Below, one piece after another: positions 1-6,484 of a DNA stretch of 6,484 bases. The position numbers and the translations under genes were made by a program. Source of the DNA: an uncultured Bacteroidales bacterium (lineage in GTDB: Bacteria > Bacteroidota > Bacteroidia > Bacteroidales > UBA932); NCBI GenBank assembly GCA_946545765.1, contig CAMNNS010000086.1, positions 1 to 6,484 on the forward strand, in the 5' to 3' direction. Under the pieces are notes generated by a model that saw only the letters and a list, made by a program, of their open reading frames with translations, did no database searches and was not told where the DNA came from. Every line of letters begins with the position of its first letter. Position 1 is the first letter of the stretch.

Positions 1-1101
1 GACCATCTTATACTTGGTATAGCAGCTGATTATCAAGTTGCTATCGCTGCAAAGCAGTTAGACCCTCGCCCACTTACAAGGCTTTCTAACTTTGCAATAA
101 GACCGTCTGTGGTTTGGGATTTTGACGGTCATCACTCCTTAGGTGCTCTTTTTAGGTATGGCAGCTATCGTGAGGATGGCTCTGCTACAAATCTGATTCA
201 CCTTACAGACCAAAAGGGTTGGGAGATGGTTGCACCAGGCTTCTTTTCAGAGGGAATGATTGCTTCTTTTGGCGGTATCAACAAGTTGCGTAACTACAAC
301 GCCAATTCGCTTGGAGCAGGAGCTCAGTATAGTTACAAGCAAGAGAGATTCAAGCTATTGCTCAACTGGGATTATATCTATAAGGTTGAGGATGTTACAT
401 GTAATTATACCAAACCTCAGATGAGTGGTACTGTTAAAGATTGGCGTTGGAATTTGGGTTTTGTTGTGCAGTATAATTTAACAGACTGTGACTTACTCTT
501 TTTCAAGTATAATCATTCAAATAAAGATATAGATGGAATAGAGTATTTTCAAACCTACGACAATACCTATGAGATTCAGTCGTGGATTACAGATGCTAAA
601 TATGTACGCTCTAACTTCAATACTAAGATAAACAAGTTTAACTTAGATTATATGATAGGTAGGGGAGAAAATTCATATTCTTGGAAGTTTGGAATAGAGG
701 GTGCCTTGTTCGACGATAATTATATCTACTATGTACCAGAGACCACACGTGAGATAAAGAAAACCCTATGGCAAGTAAACGCTTCGTATAATCTTCTTGC
801 ATCTGAAAAGAGTGATTTTATTTTTAACATTTTTGCAGGAGGTGCGAATAAAAACAAAGCAAGTTTCCACTATACCGGTCCAGGCAAGAACAACCCTGCT
901 TATAAAGAGTTTGCAATGATGGATTTTTGGTATATGGCATCGAGTTATTTTAAACTTGGAGGAGATGTTTCATATAATTTTGCGGGTATAAAAGGGCTAT
1001 CCTCTTTATTCGTAAAACTTGCTTATGAGTATATTAAGCCAAATGATGAACTCTTTAAAAAACGTAGCAATATTGGAATTAAAGTAGGTATTACATTCTA
1101 A
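1..1101 (+). CDS. Outer-membrane beta-barrel protein, 3' part (DUF6850-like), 5' end outside window
   Basis: The frame is open from base 1, so the GTG at 109 is not the start. The visible 366 residues are the C-terminal part of a larger protein. Seen: many alternating aromatic/polar strands separated by polar turns (for example the tracts around YSYKQERFKLLLNWDYIY and GGDVSYNFAGIKG), a very high Tyr/Phe/Asn content, and a last strand ending in Gly-Ile-Thr-Phe. A terminal Phe is the classic outer-membrane barrel signal recognised by the BAM machinery. The motif DPRP near residue 21, followed by barrel strands, resembles the Bacteroidales family annotated as DUF6850 outer-membrane beta-barrel proteins. 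That family name is from memory and unchecked; the barrel call is firmer. The cellular role is unknown. It may be co-transcribed with the two downstream peptidase-like genes, since the gap is only 52 nt and has no terminator. Confidence 0.72.
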   Translation, partial: DHLILGIAADYQVAIAAKQLDPRPLTRLSNFAIRPSVVWDFDGHHSLGALFRYGSYREDGSATNLIHLTDQKGWEMVAPGFFSEGMIASFGGINKLRNYNANSLGAGAQYSYKQERFKLLLNWDYIYKVEDVTCNYTKPQMSGTVKDWRWNLGFVVQYNLTDCDLLFFKYNHSNKDIDGIEYFQTYDNTYEIQSWITDAKYVRSNFNTKINKFNLDYMIGRGENSYSWKFGIEGALFDDNYIYYVPETTREIKKTLWQVNASYNLLASEKSDFIFNIFAGGANKNKASFHYTGPGKNNPAYKEFAMMDFWYMASSYFKLGGDVSYNFAGIKGLSSLFVKLAYEYIKPNDELFKKRSNIGIKVGITF

Positions 1102-1153
1102 GATTTTAAGTGATAGTTATTTATTGAAAAATTAAAACATTAACAAAAAAAGA
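1102..1153 (+). other. Short AT-rich intergenic spacer without terminator
   Basis: These 52 bases between the barrel gene and the first peptidase-like gene contain no GC-rich hairpin with a T-tract and no TAnnTTTG promoter box. This favours read-through from the barrel gene. The start at 1154 is preceded by an A-rich stretch (AAAAAAAGA) rather than a clear Shine-Dalgarno sequence, which is normal for Bacteroidota, where A-rich leaders often stand in for one. Confidence 0.5.
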
Positions 1154-3337
1154 ATGATAAAAAGAATAGAATTAAAGTGTTACTTTTTGTTGCTTATAGT
1201 TTTTGCCCCATTTGCACTCTGTGCTCAGAACATAGAGAAACCAAATGTAAAAGGTAAAACATCATTCGCGATAGTAACAGATAGTAAGACACTACAAGAA
1301 TGTAGTAAAGAAATAGCTGAATATAAGCAGACTATAGAATCTGAAGGGTTGCCATCTTTTGTAATCTCATCTGATTGGCAAACTCCTGAACAAGTAAAAC
1401 AGATTCTTATAAAACTCTCCAAAGAAAACAATTTAGAGGGGGCAGTTTTCATAGGCGATGTGCCAATTGCTATGCTTATGAAAGCACAATTTTTAACCTC
1501 TGCCTATAAAATGGATGAGAGAAAAAATCCGCTTGAGGTGGTAGCTGTTCCATCTGATCGTTTTTATGATGATTTTGATCTAAAATTTAATAAGATAGCA
1601 GATTCTACAAAAGGGCTTATGCATTTTTATGAACTTGCTCCCGATTCTAATCCTTATATAGAATGTGATATTTATACAGGGAGAATAGTGGCACAAAAGA
1701 GCAATGGTTGCCCTTATAATCAGATTCGCAAATATTTAGAAAAGGCAGTTGCAGCTCATAAAGATAAAAACCAATTTAATCAGTTTATATCTTATACAGG
1801 ACATGGCTCCTATTCAAACTCTATAACAGCTTGGAGGGCTGAGCAACAGATAGTTAATGAGCAGTTTGGAGATTTGTTCAAAACTCCTCGTATAGATGAT
1901 GCAAGTGCTCGTTACATACGTTATAGTATGCAGGATTATATGAAGCCGTTTGTGATTAAAGAACTTAGGCGTCCCGATGCAGATTTTATGGTCTTTCATG
2001 AGCACGGAGATTTTCATAGAATGTATCTTTCGGGCTATCCCGAAGAGAGGAATCCAAAAGAGTATCTGAGCGTAACAATGCGTAGCTTTGCACGCAGAGA
2101 CAGAGATATTGAGAAGACTCGCCAAAGAGCCGAGAAGTATGGACTTGATTCTGCTTGGTATGTGAACTACAACTCACCCGAATTGGTGGCTGCCGATTCG
2201 CTCTACGACTTGCAGACAGGAATAATTTTGGAGGAGGTAAATGATATAGCACCTAATGCACGTATGGTGGTTTTTGATGCTTGTTATAATGCCGATTTCC
2301 GCAATCCCGATTTTATTGCAGGTAAGTTCATTATGGCACCGGGCAAATGCATTGTAGGTTTTGGGAATAGTGTGAATGTATTGCAGGATAAATCTGCTTT
2401 TGATTTATTAGGATTGCTCAAAGATGGTGTTAGAGTTGGACTTTGGGCACAACATATCAATATCTTAGAGAGCCATATAATAGGAGACCCTACCTTTCAT
2501 TTTGAACCATATCCAAACTCAGAGAATTTGAATGAGATATTCTCTATCAAAGATAATAGTTATTGGTTTGGCAGATTAGATGATCCAAATCCTGAGATAC
2601 AGAATGTAGCTTTAATAAAACTCTTTGTGGGTAATTATAAAGATATTTCTGAGATTTTGTTAAACAAAGTTAAGCACTCTTCCTATGCAATAGTGCGTTA
2701 CAATTCTCTTTATCTATTAGAAAAGTTAAATGATAAGAACTATTGGGAGGCTCTTAAACTTAGTACAAAAGATAGTTTTGAGTATATCCGTCGTATTGCC
2801 GTAACCAGAATGGGAAGCATTGGTGCTGAGGAATTTTTGCCTTATCTTATAGATACATACATAAATGACATTCACTCTGCAAGAATAATATTTAATGCAG
2901 GTAGCTCTCTGCTTTGTTTTGACACAGATAAGGCGGTAAAGGCAATAGAAGATTACTTTGCGAATAAGAACTATTTTAACGCATCAAAAGACAAAGATAG
3001 ACTCCTTAAATTGGTTAAAGATAACCCTGGTAAAGAGTCTGTTACATCAATAGTGGATAGTGGAAAAAGTTCTCGTCATAGGGTATCTTATATACAGTTC
3101 TTACGCAACAGGCAATATCATCAAAATTTAGAAGAAGTACTTAAAGTGATGGAGAATCCTGCTGAGGATGAACTTATTAGGACAATGATTGCAGAAGCTG
3201 TAGCATGGTGGAGGCTCTCTTACAAGAGAGATAAGATTTTAGAAAGTTGCCGCAAGCTACTTACAGAAACTCAAACTCCGCAGCAAATGAGACCTGCTTT
3301 AGAGAGTGCAATAACTCGTTTAACATCAAATAAATAG
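1154..3337 (+). CDS. Exported gingipain-like (C25/caspase-fold) cysteine peptidase homologue with HEAT-like C-terminus, copy A
   Basis: A 727-residue protein, probably a cysteine peptidase of clan CD acting outside the cytoplasm; its substrate is unknown. Residues 1-24 form a Sec signal peptide (KR, hydrophobic core, LCA) with likely cleavage before Q25-N26. There is no lipobox. Elements collinear with the gingipain catalytic domain are FIGDVPIA (99-106), SDRFYDD (134-140), TGRI (175-178), YTGHG (214-218), a strand leading to HEHG (282-285), FDACYNADF (374-382) and IGDPTF (443-448). The putative dyad is His284 and Cys377. FDACYNADF matches the gingipain Cys motif DVACVNGDF. A charged insertion (about 290-365) separates His from Cys. 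Residues about 465-725 are amphipathic helical pairs of HEAT type, including VRYNSLYLLEKL and IRRIAVTRMGSIG. No type IX secretion C-terminal domain is seen. It is paralogous along its whole length to the next gene. The fold call is motif-based; a catalytically inactive or regulatory role remains possible. Confidence 0.78.
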   Translation: MIKRIELKCYFLLLIVFAPFALCAQNIEKPNVKGKTSFAIVTDSKTLQECSKEIAEYKQTIESEGLPSFVISSDWQTPEQVKQILIKLSKENNLEGAVFIGDVPIAMLMKAQFLTSAYKMDERKNPLEVVAVPSDRFYDDFDLKFNKIADSTKGLMHFYELAPDSNPYIECDIYTGRIVAQKSNGCPYNQIRKYLEKAVAAHKDKNQFNQFISYTGHGSYSNSITAWRAEQQIVNEQFGDLFKTPRIDDASARYIRYSMQDYMKPFVIKELRRPDADFMVFHEHGDFHRMYLSGYPEERNPKEYLSVTMRSFARRDRDIEKTRQRAEKYGLDSAWYVNYNSPELVAADSLYDLQTGIILEEVNDIAPNARMVVFDACYNADFRNPDFIAGKFIMAPGKCIVGFGNSVNVLQDKSAFDLLGLLKDGVRVGLWAQHINILESHIIGDPTFHFEPYPNSENLNEIFSIKDNSYWFGRLDDPNPEIQNVALIKLFVGNYKDISEILLNKVKHSSYAIVRYNSLYLLEKLNDKNYWEALKLSTKDSFEYIRRIAVTRMGSIGAEEFLPYLIDTYINDIHSARIIFNAGSSLLCFDTDKAVKAIEDYFANKNYFNASKDKDRLLKLVKDNPGKESVTSIVDSGKSSRHRVSYIQFLRNRQYHQNLEEVLKVMENPAEDELIRTMIAEAVAWWRLSYKRDKILESCRKLLTETQTPQQMRPALESAITRLTSNK

Positions 3338-3340
3338 GAG
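3336..3340 (+). promoter_or_regulatory. Shine-Dalgarno-like AGGAG overlapping the upstream stop codon
   Basis: AGGAG begins inside the TAG stop (3335-3337) of copy A and ends 6 nt before the ATG of copy B at 3347. A good SD at ideal spacing is uncommon in Bacteroidota. Its overlap with the stop codon suggests that ribosomes finishing copy A start copy B, giving coupled output of the pair. It also supports 3347 as the start. Confidence 0.6.
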
Positions 3341-3346
3341 ACAAGT

Positions 3347-5668
3347 ATGAGAAAGATATTTTTATCAATAATTACAATTTTGCTCTCAGTTTCTTTGATG
3401 GGGCAGAATATAAAATTAGAGAAGCCTACTTCCAAAAGGGGTAATGCTTTTGCAATAGTTATAGATAACACCACTTATTCAAAAGTGCAAAAACAGCTCT
3501 ATTCTTATCGCGATGCGTTACAAGAAGATAATCTTGCAACTTACATATTAAGAGGTGATTGGGAGGATCCAATGCAAGTAAGAAATGAACTTGAAAAACT
3601 CTACAGAAAAGCCAAGAATTTAGAGGGAATAGTTCTTATAGGAGATATTCCGGTGGCAATGATACGCAACGCTCAACACATGACCACGGCCTTTAAAATG
3701 GATGAAGATAAGTTTGATCGTAATGAATCTTCTGTAGGAAGTGATCGTTTTTACGATGATTTGAATCTAAAGTTTGAGTATATAGGTCGTGATTCTGTAG
3801 ATACCGATTTCTTCTACTATAATCTTACTACCGACTCTCCACAAAAATTGAATCCAACCTATTACTCTGGTAGAATTAAATATCCCGATGAGCTTGGAGG
3901 TGATAAATATCAGGCAATTGCTACATTTTTGGAAAAGGTAGTTGATGCAAAGAAAAATCCGCAGTATTTAGATAACTTAGTAACATTTGCCGGGCACGGA
4001 TATAACAGCGATTGTCTTATAACTTGGTTAGATGAGAGTATAATGTTAGAGGAGAACTTTCCTTTTATAGCAAACTCTTCCCGAAATCTTAAGCAGCTTA
4101 ATTTCCGCCACGAGGATTATATGAAATATCGCCTATTTGATGAATTACAAAGACCCGAGGTAGATGCTATTTTCTTTAATGAGCATGGCTCTATAGATAA
4201 ACAGCATATCTCTGAATTCCCTTCAAAAGAGCAGTTTGGAGATTATCTTGAGCGTTATAAAAAGGGTTATGGCTGGAGCAAAGGGCCTTATGATATTTTA
4301 AAGAATGAGATTGCAAGACGACAAAAATTGGGGCTTTCTCCCAATGAGATTGATAATTACGAGAAGTCTTTGATTGATACTCTCAAAAGAGATTTTCATG
4401 TTACCGATCTATTCTTTGAAGACTATTTCAAGAGCAAGAATATGAGCGAGGAAGAGAAAAAGGAGGCTGCTTTGCAGAGAAAGAAAGAATCGGAGGAGAT
4501 TATAATAACCTTAAACGAATTGAAAGATATTGCACCGCAACCATATTTTGTGGTATTCAACGCCTGCTACAATGGTTCTTTCCATCGCAAAGGCAATATT
4601 AGTGGCTATTACATTTTTGGCAAAGGACGCACTGTGGCAGCACAGGGTAATACTGTTAATGTCTTGCAAGATAAATGGACATATGAGGCTGTTGGGATAA
4701 TATCTTTAGGTGCAAGAGTGGGTGAATATAACCGTTTGGTAGCCACCTTAGAAGGACACTTGATAGGAGATCCAACATTCCACTACAATAGCCCAAAAGA
4801 ATCAAAAAGTAATCATAATGGAGGAGCAGTTCCAACTTTCCGTGGAGAAATAGCCCTTCATAAGAAAGATATTGTATATTGGAGAAAAAAGTTAGAAAAC
4901 GAATATGCTCCTATACAGGTGGTAGCTTTGCGTATGCTTGCAGATTTGAATGCACTCTCATCTTCAGATCTATTGCAAAAGATGAAAGTTAGCAAATTTG
5001 GAACTGTTCGTATGGAGTGTCTTAAATTATTAAGTCTTAATTTAAATAGTCCTGCCAATAACGATGCTTTTATAGAGGGTATAAAACTCGGTTTAAGAGA
5101 TAATTACGAACAAGTAAGAAGGGCATCTGCCTCTTTAGCAGGACGAAGCGGAGATCCCCGCCTAAGTTATGCCGTGGTTAGTGAGTATCTAAATTATCCT
5201 GAACAAAAGCGAGTAAATTACAATCTCTCGGGTGATTTTCAAACAATGAATTTTGCTGCACTTAGAGAAGCAGTGTCGCAGGCAAAGGGGAGTATGACCT
5301 ATCTCGATAACGATGCAATTTTGGAAAAGATACAAAAGAGTATAGATAATAGTGAGCGTAGGACAGAGGCTACTATCAAAGAGATTATGGGTAAAGATGA
5401 AAAACTAAAAGACCGTATATCTTCTATAAGAACTACCCGTAATTATAATATGCACGAGTATATTTCTCAGTTTTTGAGTTTATTGGAAGATAACTCTAAT
5501 CCGTTGGAAGTGAGGCTTAATATGGCAGAGGCTCTTGGCTGGTACACGTACTCTTATCGCAAAGCAGAGATTATTTCAGGTATAGAAAAAATACTTGCCT
5601 CTAATGGCAATAGATTGGAACCACAACTTAAAGCTGAGTTGCAACAAACCTTACTAAGATTGCAATAA
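3347..5668 (+). CDS. Exported gingipain-like (C25/caspase-fold) cysteine peptidase homologue with HEAT-like C-terminus, copy B
   Basis: A 773-residue paralogue of copy A, starting 9 nt after its stop codon. Residues 1-19 are a Sec signal peptide (MRK, hydrophobic core, LMG) with likely cleavage before Q20-N21; there is no lipobox. The motif order is the same: LIGDIPVA (97-104), SDRFYDD (132-138), SGRI (174-177), FAGHG (214-218), FFNEHG (276-281), FNACYNGSF (404-412), GNTVNVLQDKW (434-444) and IGDPTF (473-478). The putative dyad is His280 and Cys407. The insertion between them (about 282-395) is longer than in copy A and very rich in Lys/Glu, with a probable coiled coil near 366-388. Residues about 505-770 are HEAT-like helical repeats (for example IQVVALRMLADL, VRMECLKLLSL, VRRASASLAGRSGDP). 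A conserved late motif, AEALGWYTYSYRKAEII (727-743), matches AEAVAWWRLSYKRDKIL in copy A. The substrate is unknown. An active peptidase, or an active/regulatory pair with copy A, are both possible. Confidence 0.78.
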   Translation: MRKIFLSIITILLSVSLMGQNIKLEKPTSKRGNAFAIVIDNTTYSKVQKQLYSYRDALQEDNLATYILRGDWEDPMQVRNELEKLYRKAKNLEGIVLIGDIPVAMIRNAQHMTTAFKMDEDKFDRNESSVGSDRFYDDLNLKFEYIGRDSVDTDFFYYNLTTDSPQKLNPTYYSGRIKYPDELGGDKYQAIATFLEKVVDAKKNPQYLDNLVTFAGHGYNSDCLITWLDESIMLEENFPFIANSSRNLKQLNFRHEDYMKYRLFDELQRPEVDAIFFNEHGSIDKQHISEFPSKEQFGDYLERYKKGYGWSKGPYDILKNEIARRQKLGLSPNEIDNYEKSLIDTLKRDFHVTDLFFEDYFKSKNMSEEEKKEAALQRKKESEEIIITLNELKDIAPQPYFVVFNACYNGSFHRKGNISGYYIFGKGRTVAAQGNTVNVLQDKWTYEAVGIISLGARVGEYNRLVATLEGHLIGDPTFHYNSPKESKSNHNGGAVPTFRGEIALHKKDIVYWRKKLENEYAPIQVVALRMLADLNALSSSDLLQKMKVSKFGTVRMECLKLLSLNLNSPANNDAFIEGIKLGLRDNYEQVRRASASLAGRSGDPRLSYAVVSEYLNYPEQKRVNYNLSGDFQTMNFAALREAVSQAKGSMTYLDNDAILEKIQKSIDNSERRTEATIKEIMGKDEKLKDRISSIRTTRNYNMHEYISQFLSLLEDNSNPLEVRLNMAEALGWYTYSYRKAEIISGIEKILASNGNRLEPQLKAELQQTLLRLQ

Positions 5669-5698
5669 TTCTATAAATCGTTACAGAATATAGAAATA

Positions 5699-5723
5699 AT
5701 AGTAGTTTTACTGTTAATACTAT
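5699..5723 (+). repeat. Small AT-rich inverted repeat directly before the terminator
   Basis: ATAGTA (5699-5704) and TACTAT (5718-5723) are perfect 6-base inverted repeats around a 13-nt loop, and they end exactly where the terminator stem begins. It could be a weak hairpin stacking on the terminator, or chance in AT-rich DNA. Confidence 0.3.
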
Positions 5724-5760
5724 GAGGCTGACTAAAAAGTATAGATCAGCCTCTTTTTTT
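5724..5760 (+). terminator. Intrinsic (Rho-independent) terminator of the peptidase-pair unit
   Basis: GAGGCTGA (5724-5731) pairs perfectly with TCAGCCTC (5746-5753) around a 14-nt loop, giving an 8-bp GC-rich stem. Seven T residues (5754-5760) follow at once. It sits 55 nt after the stop of copy B and ends the presumed barrel/peptidase transcript, separating it from rho. Confidence 0.9.
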
Positions 5761-5824
5761 AATTGTCACGGAAGTTAAGAGAGACTTTTGGAGTTTTGGT
5801 TATATCTAAATTTTTGATTTAAAA

Positions 5825-5855
5825 TTTGTATAATCTTAATATTGTTTTATATTTG
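5825..5855 (+). promoter_or_regulatory. Bacteroides-type sigma-ABfr promoter of rho
   Basis: TTTG (5825-5828) and TATATTTG (5848-5855) match the Bacteroides -33 (TTTG) and -7 (TAnnTTTG) boxes, with 19 nt between them, which is the usual spacing. Transcription would start near 5860-5863, leaving an untranslated leader of about 60 nt. It lies downstream of a strong terminator and upstream of rho, where a promoter is needed. Confidence 0.75.
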
Positions 5856-5861
5856 CAACCT

Positions 5862-5923
5862 CAATTTGTTACTATTGCAATCAGCAGTAGTAAAATTTAT
5901 TTCAAATTTTTAATTTTTTATCC
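5862..5923 (+). other. Rho leader (5' UTR), AT-rich, with a weak hairpin
   Basis: This is the stretch between the predicted transcription start and the rho ATG. AAAATTT (5892-5898) and AAATTTT (5904-5910) can form a 7-bp all-AT stem with a 5-nt loop, 13 nt before the ATG. No Shine-Dalgarno sequence is seen. In Escherichia coli, rho is autoregulated by attenuation in its leader; whether this leader does the same is not shown by the sequence. Confidence 0.35.
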
Positions 5924-6475
5924 ATGTACGACATAATTGAATTAAAGGAAAAGAATCTTGAGGAGTTGTTGAATATTGCAGGCGATTTGAAAATTACTAA
6001 GGCAAAATCTTATTCACAAGAAGATTTAATATATAAAATCTTAGATGAGCAAGCCATTCAATCTGTAAATAAGCCAATAGAAAAGATAAAAAAGAAGCCA
6101 AGAGAGAGGATTGTATCGCGAAAACCTGTTATATCTGTAACTCAAGAAGGGGCAGTAACATCAAGAGAGGATGCACCTTTAAGAACAGTTGATAAAGTTG
6201 TTCAAAATTCAGATAAAGAGGCAGATACCAGAGTAAGTAGAAAACCTAAAATAACTTTTACAGAGCCTATGGCTCAGGAACCTATATCTCCAATTGAGCC
6301 ATTAATTACTCCAGAACCTCAAATAGAACAGATATCAATCGAAAATACTAATACAGATATAGATAATACTGCAGAAGAGAATGTTCCCAAAAGGAAGAAA
6401 CCAAAAAAGAAGTTGGTTAAGAAAGAAGAGACAGAGAGAGAAAAGATAAATTCGCTTCTGTTTTTTCATTCCTAA
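5924..6475 (+). CDS. rho: Transcription termination factor Rho, N-terminal part only; frame closes early
   Basis: Residues 1-45 (MYDIIELKEKNLEELLNIAG... to YKILDEQAI) closely match the Rho N-terminal SAP-like domain of Bacteroidales, including the YKILDEQAI ending. Rho is the hexameric RNA-dependent ATPase that ends transcription of untranslated RNA in the cytoplasm. Residues about 46-175 are the long, charged, disordered linker typical of Bacteroidota Rho. The linker contains an internal repeat: VSRKPVISVTQE (64-75) and VSRKPKITFTEP (104-115). It ends in a Lys-rich run (156-167). The frame then stops after NSLLFFHS, 9 nt before the window end. No cold-shock-like RNA-binding domain and no Walker A/B ATPase are present, whereas a full Rho is several hundred residues longer. 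Another frame is open from about 6445 to the window end, so a frameshift, a sequencing or contig-end error, or a truncated gene is likely. The start ATG is fixed by homology and by the promoter upstream. Confidence 0.82.
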   Translation: MYDIIELKEKNLEELLNIAGDLKITKAKSYSQEDLIYKILDEQAIQSVNKPIEKIKKKPRERIVSRKPVISVTQEGAVTSREDAPLRTVDKVVQNSDKEADTRVSRKPKITFTEPMAQEPISPIEPLITPEPQIEQISIENTNTDIDNTAEENVPKRKKPKKKLVKKEETEREKINSLLFFHS

Positions 6476-6484
6476 CTTCTTCTT

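Noticed and set aside
109..111. GTG as start codon of the first gene
   Set aside because: The frame is open from base 1 and the residues before the GTG already look like part of the barrel protein, so the gene begins outside the window.
975..982. TAATTTTG, a match to the Bacteroides -7 box TAnnTTTG, inside the barrel gene
   Set aside because: No TTTG box at the right distance upstream (only TTG at 16 nt), it codes for a conserved-looking barrel strand, and it lies about 170 nt from the next start. Probably chance in AT-rich DNA.
1225..2252. Reverse-strand open frames at 1225-1452, 1814-2125 and 1986-2252
   Set aside because: They lie fully inside the strongly supported copy A gene, show no domain-like sequence, and two overlap each other. 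They are shadows.
4858..5058. Reverse-strand open frame inside copy B, and a similar one at 3271-3474 spanning the A-B junction
   Set aside because: Both are antisense to conserved coding sequence and have no recognisable product or start signal.
6391..6484. Possible fold-back chimera at the window end, since the reverse complement of the last bases resembles the purine-rich Lys-codon run just before
   Set aside because: The similarity is only general A/G richness, with many mismatches and no clear inverted repeat, so it does not explain the frame loss.
1..6484. CRISPR arrays, tRNA or rRNA genes, insertion sequences, attachment sites
   Set aside because: No regularly spaced repeats, cloverleaf-like sequence, transposase or terminal inverted repeats were seen on either strand.

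Overview
This is an AT-rich window from a Bacteroidota genome, most likely of the order Bacteroidales. Four things point there. The last gene begins with the N-terminus typical of Bacteroidales transcription termination factor Rho. A Bacteroides-type promoter (TTTG, 19 nt, TAnnTTTG) lies in front of it. Two exported proteins have signal peptides whose predicted cleavage leaves an N-terminal Gln, as the Bacteroidetes Q-rule expects. The first gene encodes an outer-membrane beta-barrel of a type known from Bacteroidales. All genes are on the + strand.

Layout. (1) 1-1101: the 3' part of an outer-membrane beta-barrel gene, probably DUF6850-like, whose 5' end lies outside the window. (2) 1154-3337 and 3347-5668: two tandem paralogous genes for exported proteins of 727 and 773 aa. 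Each combines a gingipain-like (peptidase C25, clan CD, caspase-fold) domain with an alpha-helical HEAT-like C-terminal half. (3) A strong intrinsic terminator at 5724-5760 closes this unit. (4) 5761-5923 holds the promoter and leader of the next gene. (5) 5924-6475 is the N-terminal part of rho. Its frame closes near the window edge, before any RNA-binding or ATPase domain, which suggests a frameshift, a sequence error or a truncation.

How they may work together. The barrel and the two peptidase-like genes are collinear, with gaps of 52 and 9 nt. No terminator or recognisable promoter lies between them, so co-transcription up to the terminator at 5724 is plausible. All three products are predicted to leave the cytoplasm: the barrel to the outer membrane, the pair to the periplasm or beyond. 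The pair is the most interesting content. Both copies keep the His-Gly and Cys motifs of a clan CD dyad, but carry a long insertion between His and Cys that gingipains lack, plus a HEAT-like tail. Their substrate and role cannot be read from the sequence. The rho gene is a separate transcription unit.
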